This document shows, piece by piece, positions 36,850-45,981 of a DNA stretch of 64,000 nt; the stretch's first letter is position 1, and every line of letters starts with the position of its first letter. Source of the stretch: Micropruina glycogenica (GTDB lineage Bacteria > Actinomycetota > Actinomycetes > Propionibacteriales > Propionibacteriaceae); assembly GCF_900289045.1 (NCBI RefSeq), contig NZ_LT985188.1, positions 682,001 through 746,000 on the forward strand. The letters run 5' to 3'. Under the pieces are notes generated by a model. It was not told the origin of the DNA. It made no database searches and saw only the letters and a list, made by a program, of their open reading frames with translations. The position numbers were made by a program, and so were the translations under genes.

Positions 36850-37452
36850 TCAGTTGGCGAGGGCGTCGTGGGCGGTGGGCTCGGTCGCAGTGTCACGGGC
36901 CAGCGGGGCGGCATTGCGCACCCGGTAGCGCACGTCCACCAGCGTGGTGTCGCGCACCTGGTCGACACGCTGCACCGTGAACTGCTTGATCTCGGCGCCC
37001 AACAGGGTGGCGAGTTCGGTCTGCAGCTCCTTCTCGTCGGTGATGGCCCGGTCGAGGGTGAGCACCTGGTGCCGGTAGCCGCGGAACAGTGCGGGGTGGT
37101 CGGCGAGGAACATCACCACCACCAGCAGACCGATCAGCAGTTGGCCGAGCCAGGTGGGGTCGAACGCCAGGCCGGCGAGCAGGCCCATGGCGAGCGAGAC
37201 GAAGTAGTAGGCGACCTCTGAATGGCTGAGCTCCGACGAGCGCAGCCGAATGATCGACAGCACACCGAACAGACCGAGCCCGAGCCCAAGCCCCACCGAG
37301 GCGCTGGACAGGGCGGCGCTCACCGCCACGACGGCCACGTTGAGGCCGATCATGGCCACCATCACCTCGCGGCGGCGGTAGCGCTGAAAATAGATGCCGA
37401 AGGCGAGAAGCACGATGGCGACGAGGTCGATGCCGAGGCTGACGAGGTTCAT
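36850..37452 (-). CDS. DUF4956 family membrane protein
   Basis: A 200-residue protein with about four membrane segments in the first 120 residues (including GLGLGLGLFGVLSIIRLRSS, a glycine-rich turn typical of DUF4956), followed by a soluble C-terminal region. The family is unassigned but often neighbours VTC-domain and CotH proteins. It is first in a two-gene operon with the DUF4353-like lipoprotein and divergent from the patatin gene. Confidence 0.85.
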   Translation of the reverse strand: MNLVSLGIDLVAIVLLAFGIYFQRYRRREVMVAMIGLNVAVVAVSAALSSASVGLGLGLGLFGVLSIIRLRSSELSHSEVAYYFVSLAMGLLAGLAFDPTWLGQLLIGLLVVVMFLADHPALFRGYRHQVLTLDRAITDEKELQTELATLLGAEIKQFTVQRVDQVRDTTLVDVRYRVRNAAPLARDTATEPTAHDALAN

Positions 37453-37575
37453 GAGAGGTCATTCCTGAGAGTCGTTGGTTTCGATATCTGAACGCTAAAC
37501 GGCGCACCCGGCTGCCCCCTTTGGGTTGGCTGTGTGCTTTCTGTGAGGGTTTCGGGGCTCCATCAGGCGGTGAAA

Positions 37576-37581
37576 TACGAT
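37576..37581 (+). promoter_or_regulatory. -10 box of a leaderless patatin-gene transcript
   Basis: TACGAT is followed by six bases and ATG 37588 with no ribosome binding site. This supports the shorter start of the patatin-like gene. Confidence 0.45.
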
Positions 37582-37587
37582 GGACGC

Positions 37588-38601
37588 ATGGCTCGACGGG
37601 TCGCACTGGTACTGGGCTCCGGGGGTGCGCGGGGCTACGCGCAGATCGGCGCCATACAGGTGCTCCACGAACGCGGGTACACCATCAGCGGCGTCGCCGG
37701 CACCTCGATGGGGGCGGTGATCGGCGGGCTGCAGGCCGCCGGCAAGCTCGACGACTACACCGACTGGGTGACCAGCCTGGGCCCGCGCGACGTGCTGCGG
37801 CTGGTCGACCCGTCGCCGTTCGGGGCGGGTGCCCTCAAGATCGAACGCGTGTTGGCCCGCATGACCGAGATGCTCGGCGGGGCCCGCATCGAAGATCTCC
37901 CCATTCCCTACACCGCGATCGCAACCGACCTGGGGGCCCGCCGCGAGGTGTGGTTCACCTCCGGACCGGTGGACGTCGCCATTCGCGCGTCGGTGGCGAT
38001 CCCGGGGGTGATCGCGCCCATCATGGTCAACGGACGGCTGCTGGCCGACGGGGGCCTGCTCAACCCCGTGCCGGTCGACGCGGTCACCGGCGTGCACGCC
38101 GACCTGACCGTGGCGGTGTCGCTGTCGGGCTGGTCGCCGCGTGATTTCAGTGCGACGCCGGCGAGGGCGAGCTCTGAGCAGCGTCCGCCGGCCGAATGGG
38201 TCGACACCTTCAAGCAGACCGCCGCGGGCATCTTCTCCAACGAATGGGTGGCGTCGGTGCTGGCGCGGTTCGGTCGCGGCGCAGAACCTGCGGTCGACGC
38301 GGCCGAGGCCCTCGACGCCGCACCCCTGGTGCAGCCACAGGTGGAGCCGGCTCCACCAGGCCTGGGCTTCACCGCCGTCGCGGGCCTGGCCCTCGACACC
38401 ATGGGCGGCCTGATCACCCGGTTCCGGCTCGCGGCTCAACCGCCGGACGTGCTGGTGACGGTGCCCACCGACGCGGCCGGCCTGCTCGACTTTCACCGGG
38501 CCGACGAACTGATCGAACTGGGTCGTCGGCTCACCACCGAGGCCCTGGACGCCCGCGAACCCGAGCCCGACGAACCGCCGGCACTGACGTCCGAGAGCTA
38601 G
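37588..38601 (+). CDS. patatin-like phospholipase (RssA/NTE type)
   Basis: A 337-residue protein. The oxyanion loop is VLGSGGARGYAQ, the catalytic serine lies in GTSMG and the aspartate in DGGLLNPVP. These proteins hydrolyse membrane lipids or lysophospholipids; the physiological role is not known. The C-terminal third is less conserved and acidic. The TAG stop is inside the CTAG that was duplicated when the IS inserted directly behind the gene. Confidence 0.9.
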   Translation: MARRVALVLGSGGARGYAQIGAIQVLHERGYTISGVAGTSMGAVIGGLQAAGKLDDYTDWVTSLGPRDVLRLVDPSPFGAGALKIERVLARMTEMLGGARIEDLPIPYTAIATDLGARREVWFTSGPVDVAIRASVAIPGVIAPIMVNGRLLADGGLLNPVPVDAVTGVHADLTVAVSLSGWSPRDFSATPARASSEQRPPAEWVDTFKQTAAGIFSNEWVASVLARFGRGAEPAVDAAEALDAAPLVQPQVEPAPPGLGFTAVAGLALDTMGGLITRFRLAAQPPDVLVTVPTDAAGLLDFHRADELIELGRRLTTEALDAREPEPDEPPALTSES

Positions 38602-40443
38602 GAGACTGCTGAACAATTCGCCTGCGTGCCGCGCGACCTGATTGGTGGTCGGCTGGAATTCTTGGGTGGTGCAGGGTGAGTGGAGTCCGCAGCGGGACGT
38701 GTTGGATGTGGAGTCGTTGGCGGGGCATCTGCTGGCGGAGGGCAGCGTGTTCCGCTTCCTGGCCGAGCATCGGCAGCGGTTGTTCCCGGACGCGTTGTTC
38801 GCTGACTTGTTCCCCTCAGGCCGTGGACGGCCCTCGATCCCGGGCGAGGTGATCGCGTCGGTGATCGTGCTGCAGTCCCTTCATGGGTTGTCGGACCGGG
38901 AAGCGGTCGAGGCGCTCACGTTCGACCTGCGGTGGAAAGCAGCGTGCGGGTTCCCGATCGACGCGAAGGGGTTCGATGCGTCGTCGTTGACGGTGTGGCG
39001 GCGTCGGCTGGCGTCCAGCGGGCGGCCGCAGCGGATCTTTGAGGTGGTCCGGGACGTGATCGCCGCGACGGGTGCGGTGAAAGGTCGTCAGCGGCGGGCG
39101 TTGGATTCGACGATCCTGGATGATGCGGTGGCCCGACAGGACACCGTCACCCAGCTGATCGCCCAGGTCCGCCGGGTGGGCCGGGAGGTGCCCGGCGCCC
39201 ATCAGGTGATCGGCGAGCGGTGCACTCGGCTGGCCGCGTTGACCGGGCAGGGCTACGACTCCACCGCGAAACCGCGGATCGCGTGGGACGACGCCCAGGC
39301 CCGCGACGAGTTGGTGACCGCACTCGTGAACGACGCCCTTGCCCTGCTCGACGGCCTTGATGTCGAGACGATCACTGCCGCTGGCGGCAAGCCGGCCGAG
39401 GCGATCGCCCTACTCGCGTTGGTCGCCGGGCAGGATGTCGAACCGGCCGAAGACTCTGACGGCACCGATGGCCAGTGGCGGATCGCCCGGCGGGTCGCCC
39501 CGGATCGGGTCATCTCGACCGTCGACCCGGAGGCGCGGCATGCGCACAAGACAGTGGAACGTCGCCAGGACGGGTTCAAGGCCCACGTGGTGGTCGAGCC
39601 CGACACCGGGCTGGCCACGATGGTTGAGCTGACCAAGGCTGCCGGCCCAGACAACAGCGACGCCACTGTCGGTGCCCGTCTCGTGGTCGCCGATCCGACC
39701 ATCGATACCGGCGCGGTTGAGGTGTTGGGTGATTCGGCCTACGCCACCGGAGACATGCTGCACACGCTCGAGGGCAAGGGGTGGGCAGCGCTGGTGAAAC
39801 CGTGGCCGACCCGGCCCGCCGTCGCCGGCGGGTTCGGCAACGACGACTTCACCCATGACCCGGCCGCCGGCACCCTGACCTGCCCGGCCGGGATCACCAA
39901 GACGATCACCAAGACACGTAAGGCGGTGTTCGGCATCGCCTGCCGAGCCTGCCCGTTCAGGCAGCGGTGCACCACCGCGGCGAAGGGTCGCACCATCCAG
40001 TTGCACCCTCACGACTTGCTGCAACGTCAGCACCGTCAGCGGGCCCTCGACGCCGACTTCCAGGCCACCTATCGGCAGCACCGGCCCATGGTCGAACGCA
40101 CGATCGCCTGGCTCACCCGAGGCAGCCGGAAGGTGCCCTACCGAGGCGTGGACAGGAACAACAACTGGCTCCACAATCGGATCGCAGCGATCAACCTGCG
40201 CCGACTCCTCGCCCTTGGCCTGACCCACGGACCGACCGGCTGGACGATCGCCTGACCCACCGCCCCGGACAGGGCATACAACCCAGCCAAACAGCGCCCA
40301 CGACGGACCCCAGACGGGCGGCACGACACCGTCGTCGCGATCAAGGGCACTGACCCAAACTCGCCGCTCGACGACCCTGGCGGCGTCCCGCCCGCCTCAC
40401 ACGCCCACCACGCCCTCAAAATGGCGCCTTGTTCAGCAGACTC
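38602..40443 (+). mobile_element. complete IS1182-like insertion sequence (1842 bp)
   Basis: Terminal inverted repeats GAGACTGCTGAACAA (38602-38616) and TTGTTCAGCAGACTC (40429-40443) match at 14 of 15 positions. CTAG is duplicated at 38598-38601 and 40444-40447. One transposase gene fills most of the element; the right 170 bases after it are non-coding. Ends and gene look intact, so it may be active. The family assignment rests on the transposase. Confidence 0.9.
38669..40255 (+). CDS. IS1182-family transposase
   Basis: A 528-residue DDE transposase. The N-terminal domain has LFPSGRGRPSIP and VIVLQSLHGLSDREAVEALT. The catalytic acidic residues are in ALDSTILDDAV, VLGDSAYATGDM and MVERTIAWLTR. 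A CxxC-type cluster (IACRACPFRQRC) precedes the last motif, as in IS1182 members. I chose GTG 38669 because VQGEWSPQRDVLDVES matches the usual N-terminus; TTG 38642 would extend it. No stop or frameshift interrupts it. Confidence 0.9.
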   Translation: MQGEWSPQRDVLDVESLAGHLLAEGSVFRFLAEHRQRLFPDALFADLFPSGRGRPSIPGEVIASVIVLQSLHGLSDREAVEALTFDLRWKAACGFPIDAKGFDASSLTVWRRRLASSGRPQRIFEVVRDVIAATGAVKGRQRRALDSTILDDAVARQDTVTQLIAQVRRVGREVPGAHQVIGERCTRLAALTGQGYDSTAKPRIAWDDAQARDELVTALVNDALALLDGLDVETITAAGGKPAEAIALLALVAGQDVEPAEDSDGTDGQWRIARRVAPDRVISTVDPEARHAHKTVERRQDGFKAHVVVEPDTGLATMVELTKAAGPDNSDATVGARLVVADPTIDTGAVEVLGDSAYATGDMLHTLEGKGWAALVKPWPTRPAVAGGFGNDDFTHDPAAGTLTCPAGITKTITKTRKAVFGIACRACPFRQRCTTAAKGRTIQLHPHDLLQRQHRQRALDADFQATYRQHRPMVERTIAWLTRGSRKVPYRGVDRNNNWLHNRIAAINLRRLLALGLTHGPTGWTIA

Positions 40444-40646
40444 CTAGGCATGCCGTCGCCGGCCCGCACGGTCAACCCGGCGCACGCCGGGATCTCGACG
40501 GGTTGGGCCCCCTCGGCCAGCAACTGTGTCGCTTCCTGGCCATGAGATCCCGGTGTCCGCCGGGATGACGAATCGATTGATGGTCGTTGGTCGTATCGAG
40601 ACCCGCGTGAACCAGGGGTTTCGGACAAGCTCAGCCAGCGAACCGG
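40444..40646. repeat. palindromic repeats right of the IS
   Basis: Two oppositely oriented palindromes are present: ACCCGGCGCACGCCGGGATC near 40474 and GAGATCCCGGTGTCCGCCGG near 40544, then GACAAGCTCAGCCAGCGAAC near 40624. These are the same families found at 31.8, 57.7 and 60.4 kb. No gene is visible. Confidence 0.6.
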
Positions 40647-41138
40647 TCAGCCGACCTGCTCGGCTCCGGCCGTCTTCACCGCGACCTCGTGCACGCGCTC
40701 CAGACCGGCCGCGCTGTCGAGCTTGGCCCACGCGCCGGACGACGCCTCCAAAGCGATCGCAAGGCCGAGGGCGTAGTCGATGGTGAAGTCGTCGTCGCGC
40801 CACGGGTGCGGGTCGGGCTCCGGCGGCCACGGGAACGGAATCGGCGGCCAGTCCCGCGGCGGCGGGCAGATGTCGTCGCCAGGTTCGAACGCCACCCGCA
40901 GCACGTGCGCCGTGGTGGCGATGCGCACCAGTTCAGCCGCCACGGCCGCCCCGTACCGGAAGGCCGGCGGCAGCGGTTGCGGGTTGAGCGCCGCGAAGGC
41001 CTCACGCGGCGGCAGTGGTTGCGGGTTGAGTGCCACCTTCGACCAGCCGCCCGGCCCCTGCGGGCCGCCCCCGAGAATCTCCCAGATCGCGGGATTTCTC
41101 CTCGCGAAGATTGCGATGAGTCTGTCGCTCAGCGCCAT
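40647..41138 (-). CDS. uncharacterised protein with duplicated LNPQPLPP motif
   Basis: A 163-residue protein from ATG 41138 with GAGGGGG upstream. ALNPQPLPP occurs twice (about residues 36-44 and 49-57), and a Pro/Trp-rich segment (PPPRDWPPIPFPWPPEPDPH) lies in the middle. I recall the LNPQPLPP motif from many uncharacterised bacterial proteins but know no function. No signal peptide or membrane segment. It is divergent from the PP2C gene across 180 bases. Confidence 0.7.
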   Translation of the reverse strand: MALSDRLIAIFARRNPAIWEILGGGPQGPGGWSKVALNPQPLPPREAFAALNPQPLPPAFRYGAAVAAELVRIATTAHVLRVAFEPGDDICPPPRDWPPIPFPWPPEPDPHPWRDDDFTIDYALGLAIALEASSGAWAKLDSAAGLERVHEVAVKTAGAEQVG

Positions 41139-41317
41139 GTCGTCCCCCTCATTCGATGACCGCCGGACGGGCGGCACGCGACCCGCTCGGCACGAGTCGC
41201 AGTGAAGAGGGCGCCGCCAACCAAGGTGATACCAGTGGGCGGCGACGGCAGGGCCTGCCTTGCTAGTCTGGCCGCCGGCACCGGGATCTGCCCGGCCGCT
41301 CCGATCAGGAGGATTGA

Positions 41318-42117
<800 letters not shown>

Positions 42118-42118
<1 letters not shown>

Positions 42119-43512
42119 TGAACGGCGCCACCTACAGCTACGCACCCGGCCGAGCCCTCGCGATCTGCGGGCCACGGGTGGCGGCGCTGGTCGACCTGCC
42201 ACCCGACGCCGGCCTGGTGCCCGGACTCTACGAACTGGTCAGCAGCCCCGACGGCAACCTCGACGAGGTGCTCGAACTGCTCGTCACACCCGGGTTGCGG
42301 GCCGTGCAACAGTTCGCGCTGGCCGAGCGCACCGACGAGGGCCTGCGGGTGCTGGTGCGCGGCGGTTACCGCATCGAGGCCGGCGCTCAGGTGATCGAGG
42401 GACGAGGCCTGTGGACCGACCGCATCGTCACCGCCGACGGCTTCGCCCTGATCGACCCGCAGGGCGGCGACACGTCGCTGACGCTGCCGCTGCCTGCCGG
42501 GGTCGTGCTGGCGGCCAGGCTCGACCGGCCCGGCTCGGACGCTCCCGCTCGGCCGATTCACCCGGCGAAACCGGCGGCCGCGAGCGCCTCGACTGCGGCA
42601 ACCGTGCCCCTTGGGGCCCCTGCCGAGCCGGCACCGGCCGACCCGTCACCGGGCGCTTCATCAGCGGCGACCCCTTCACCGGCGGCCGCTTCACCTGCCG
42701 CTCACTCACCCACGGCGACGACCTCGCCCGCCGCGCCGTCACCGGTGTCGTCGCCCGCGGAGTCGGGCGGCACCGGCCACACCCTGCCCACGCCGTTCAC
42801 CAGCCCCATCACCCAGTTGCCGACGCCGCCGCCCGCCCCGTCGGTGGCCGCCACAGCCCCCGCTCCGCACCTGCCGGGGCCTTCGGCGCAGAGCGCGCCG
42901 GGGGCGTCCGAGCAGCCGACGTTCATCGAATCGCTGCCGTGGAGCACCGACGGCGGCGCCAGCGCCCCCACCGAGGTGGTGCCCATGCCTCCGGGGCCGT
43001 CCGAGGTGAGCGACCGCACGATCAGCCGTGACTCGTTGCCCCGAGAGAGTGCGCAGACCGTGGTGGCCGCGCGCTGCCCGGCCGGTCACCTGAGCCCCGC
43101 CTACGCCGGCACCTGCCGGGTGTGCGGGCAGCCGTTGCCGCCTCAACAGCCGATCGAGATTCCGCGGCCCCCGCTGGGCGTACTGCGGCTGTCGAACGGC
43201 GACACGGTGGTGCTCGACCGCGGCTGCATTCTGGGCCGCAACCCGCGGCTGCCCATGCCGAGCACCGGTGAGCAGCCCAACCTGGTCAAGCTGGTCGACC
43301 CCGACAAAGACATCTCGGCCCAGCACCTCGAGGTGCGGCTCGAATACTGGCACGTCGCGGTGAAAGACCTGGGGTCGACCAACGGCACCCAGGTGGTGCT
43401 GCCGGGCGAGAACCCGATCACGCTGCGTCCGAACGACCCGATCATGATCGAGCCCGGCACCAAGGTGATTCTGGCCGGCGTGTTCAGCTTCACCTTCGAG
43501 GTGACGCCGTGA
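42118..43512 (+). CDS. FHA-domain protein with zinc ribbon
   Basis: A 464-residue cytoplasmic protein. Residues 1-145 form a folded domain of unknown type (LAICGPRVAALVDLPPDAG). A long Pro/Ala/Ser-rich linker covers about 146-310, and a zinc ribbon begins at Cys320 (CPAGHLSPAYAGTCRVCGQP). The FHA domain (about 345-464) has CILGRNPR, DISAQHLEVRL and DLGSTNGTQVV, with intact phosphothreonine-binding residues. The linker is rich in Thr/Ser and could be phosphorylated by the kinase just downstream. GTG 42115 is an alternative start. Confidence 0.9.
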
Positions 43513-43529
43513 GGCCCGGCTGAGGCTCG

Positions 43530-45026
43530 ATGCCGCAACTTCCCGCCCCCACGATCGCCGGTCTGACCTACGAGCGCAGGCTCGGGGCCGGCGGGTACGC
43601 CGACGTGTACCTGTACCAGCAGGCGTTGCCGGCGCGCCGGGTGGCGGTGAAGGTGCTGCGCGATTCTGACCTCGCCAGCGGCGTGGTGCAGCGGTTTCGC
43701 AGCGAGGCCAACGCCATGGCGCTGCTCGAACACCCGCACATCGTGCCCGTCTACGCCACCGGCAGCACCACCGACGGCCGGCCGTACCTGGTGATGATGT
43801 ACTACCCGCGCGCCAGCCTGGCCGAGCGGGTCAAGCACGAACGGCTGGGCGTGGCCGAGTCGCTGCGCATCGGCATTCAACTGGCCAGCGCCGTCGAGGC
43901 CGCCCACCGCGCCGGGCTGCTGCACCGCGACATCAAGCCGGCCAACGTGCTGACCAGCCAGTACGGCACCCCCGGGCTGACCGACTTCGGCATCGCCGCC
44001 GACATCAGCGAGGCCGACGACGACGACACCGGCGTCTCGGTGCCGTGGTCGCCGCCCGAAGTGTTGTACGTCACGGCACCGGCCTCGGCGCGCAGCGACG
44101 TGTACTCGCTTGCCGCGACCGTGTGGCACCTGCTGGTCGGACGCTCGCCGTTCGAGCAACCCGGCCGCGACAACAGCCACTACGCATTGATGAAGCGCAT
44201 TCGCGACCTGCCCGTGCCCGACACCGGACGGCCCGACGTGCCCGCCTCGCTGGAACGGCTGCTGAAGGCGGGAATGGCCAAGGATCCGGCGCTGCGCCCC
44301 GCTTCGGCGATGGACTTCGCCCGCTCGCTGCAGGTGATCGAGCAGGAGTTGCGGCTGCCGCGCACCGAGATCGTGGTGGCCGAAGAGGTGTCGTCGCCGC
44401 AGGGGCCGGACGCCGGTGGCGACGAGACCCGCATGCAGGGCCCGCACGTGCTCGATGCCCAGGGCGCCTCGGGCCGCACGCCGCCAACCGAAGACCTGCG
44501 CACCCGCCGCCGCACACCGGCCGTCCGTGGCGTGAACGCCCCCGAGGACGCCACCGTGCACCGGGTGGGAACGTCGCTGGAGCACCCCGAGGTCGACGGC
44601 GAGCCGGCATCGTCGGGACGGCGCTGGGTGATGTGGGCATTGCTCGCGGCCGTCGCGGTGGTGCTGGCCGGGGGAGCGTGGGCGTTGAGCGGCGGGCTGC
44701 GCCCCGAGGCCCGTCCGACCGCGACGCCCAGCATCAGCGAGCCACCACCCGACCCGGGCACGTCGGTCGGCCCGGCCGGGGTGCCGGTGATCAAGGGGGT
44801 GCGTGACGGCTCGACGGTCACGTTCAGGTGGACCTACGCCAACCCGCTGCCCACCGACACGTTCTATTACAAGCTCACCGAGAACGGGCAACAACGCACG
44901 GTGGCAGAACCGTGGCTGACCCTCACCGGCCAGGCGTCGGGTGAACAGGTGTGCATCTGGGTGAAGGTACACAGGGCCAGCGGAGCCGACGCCGCCCGCA
45001 CGCACACGAAGGGATGTGTCGCATGA
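43530..45026 (+). CDS. transmembrane Ser/Thr protein kinase
   Basis: A 498-residue PknB-like kinase. Kinase domain residues about 8-270: glycine loop LGAGGYADVYL, Lys41 in VAVKVL, HRDIKPANVL (Asp134), DFG at 152 and SDVYSLAATVW. The activation loop is short and acidic (SEADDDDTG). A juxtamembrane linker leads to one membrane segment (about 366-388) and a single Fn3-like extracellular domain (about 415-498). The mature exterior lacks PASTA repeats, so it does not sense muropeptides as PknB does. Its stop overlaps the next gene (ATGA). Confidence 0.95.
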   Translation: MPQLPAPTIAGLTYERRLGAGGYADVYLYQQALPARRVAVKVLRDSDLASGVVQRFRSEANAMALLEHPHIVPVYATGSTTDGRPYLVMMYYPRASLAERVKHERLGVAESLRIGIQLASAVEAAHRAGLLHRDIKPANVLTSQYGTPGLTDFGIAADISEADDDDTGVSVPWSPPEVLYVTAPASARSDVYSLAATVWHLLVGRSPFEQPGRDNSHYALMKRIRDLPVPDTGRPDVPASLERLLKAGMAKDPALRPASAMDFARSLQVIEQELRLPRTEIVVAEEVSSPQGPDAGGDETRMQGPHVLDAQGASGRTPPTEDLRTRRRTPAVRGVNAPEDATVHRVGTSLEHPEVDGEPASSGRRWVMWALLAAVAVVLAGGAWALSGGLRPEARPTATPSISEPPPDPGTSVGPAGVPVIKGVRDGSTVTFRWTYANPLPTDTFYYKLTENGQQRTVAEPWLTLTGQASGEQVCIWVKVHRASGADAARTHTKGCVA

Positions 45027-45706
45027 GCACCATGACCGTCGACTTCTGCGGGGAGCTGTACCGGCGCGAGCCGGGCGGCACGCTCACCTTGGGGCGCGAG
45101 GCCGATGTGATCATCGACGACGACAACCCGTTTCTGCACCGGGTGTTTCTGAACCTGTCCGAGCGGCAGGGGCTGTGGTGGCTGACCAACGTGGGCTCGC
45201 AACTCACCGCGACCGTGTCGGACGGCAACGGCGGCCTGCAGGCCTGGCTGGCACCGGGCGGGGCGCTGCCGGTGGTGTTCGCCCACACCGTGGTGTGGTT
45301 CACCGCCGGGTCGACCACCTACGAGTTCGAGGTGTTTCTCGACGAATCGAGCTACGAACCGGTCGAGGCCGTACCCGCCGTCGACGGCACGATCACCATC
45401 GGACGGGTGCAACTCACCCCCGACCAGAAGCTGCTCATCGTGGCCCTGTGCGAGAACGTGCTGCGCCGCGGCGACCGGGGCGCCGGGCACGTGCCGCAGT
45501 CGGGCGCGGCCGCCCAGCGATTGGGTTGGACGATCACCAAGTTCAACCGCAAGCTCGACAACGTGTGCGAGAAGCTGTCCGAGCTTGGCGTGCGCGGGCT
45601 GCGGGGCGGGCCGACCAAGCTGGCGTCGTCACGCAAGGCCCGGCTGGTCGAATACGCCATGGCAGCCCGCGTCGTCACCACGGACGACCTCGACCTGCTG
45701 CCCTGA
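45023..45706 (+). CDS. FHA-like protein with C-terminal winged-helix-like region
   Basis: A 227-residue protein. Residues 1-125 look FHA-like: GREADVIIDD (GR at 24-25), NPFLHRVFL (His39) and WWLTNVGS, though the usual Ser before His is an Asn-Pro-Phe-Leu series, so phosphopeptide binding may be weak. Residues about 130-227 are helical (LTPDQKLLIVALCENVLR, AAAQRLGWTITKFNRKLDN), suggesting a winged helix. It might link kinase signalling to transcription. Coupled to the kinase by a 4-base overlap. Confidence 0.75.
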   Translation: MSTMTVDFCGELYRREPGGTLTLGREADVIIDDDNPFLHRVFLNLSERQGLWWLTNVGSQLTATVSDGNGGLQAWLAPGGALPVVFAHTVVWFTAGSTTYEFEVFLDESSYEPVEAVPAVDGTITIGRVQLTPDQKLLIVALCENVLRRGDRGAGHVPQSGAAAQRLGWTITKFNRKLDNVCEKLSELGVRGLRGGPTKLASSRKARLVEYAMAARVVTTDDLDLLP

Positions 45707-45760
45707 ACACGGCGGACTGACTCGGGAAACGCTGGTCAACGCGCGAGTCGTTGGTTGAGT

Positions 45761-45830
45761 CACATTGCTCGCGTTGAGTGACGTTGCTCGCGTTCGAACG
45801 CGAGCAATGAGCGTTATCGCGAGCAACGTG
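45761..45830. repeat. 70-bp imperfect palindrome with four TTGCTCGCG copies
   Basis: A perfect 24-bp palindrome (45784-45807, TTGCTCGCGTTC and its complement) lies at the centre. Outer arms CACATTGCTCGCG and CGCGAGCAACGTG pair around 8-base mismatched loops. It stands alone in the 275-base gap before the giant gene. Ends and centre match the palindrome at 33172-33239. Confidence 0.75.
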
Positions 45831-45981
45831 CCATGGCGGCTCCCGAGACGACGGGGCAGGGCTGCCCATTCGGCGCTGGCCCACCCAGAGGTTACCCTGG
45901 CTGAAAGCCACGAAACCGTGCCGGGCGTCGCGCCACTCGTCCCCGGTGCCTTGTCATTCACCCCGGGGGGCCGGTCACAAC

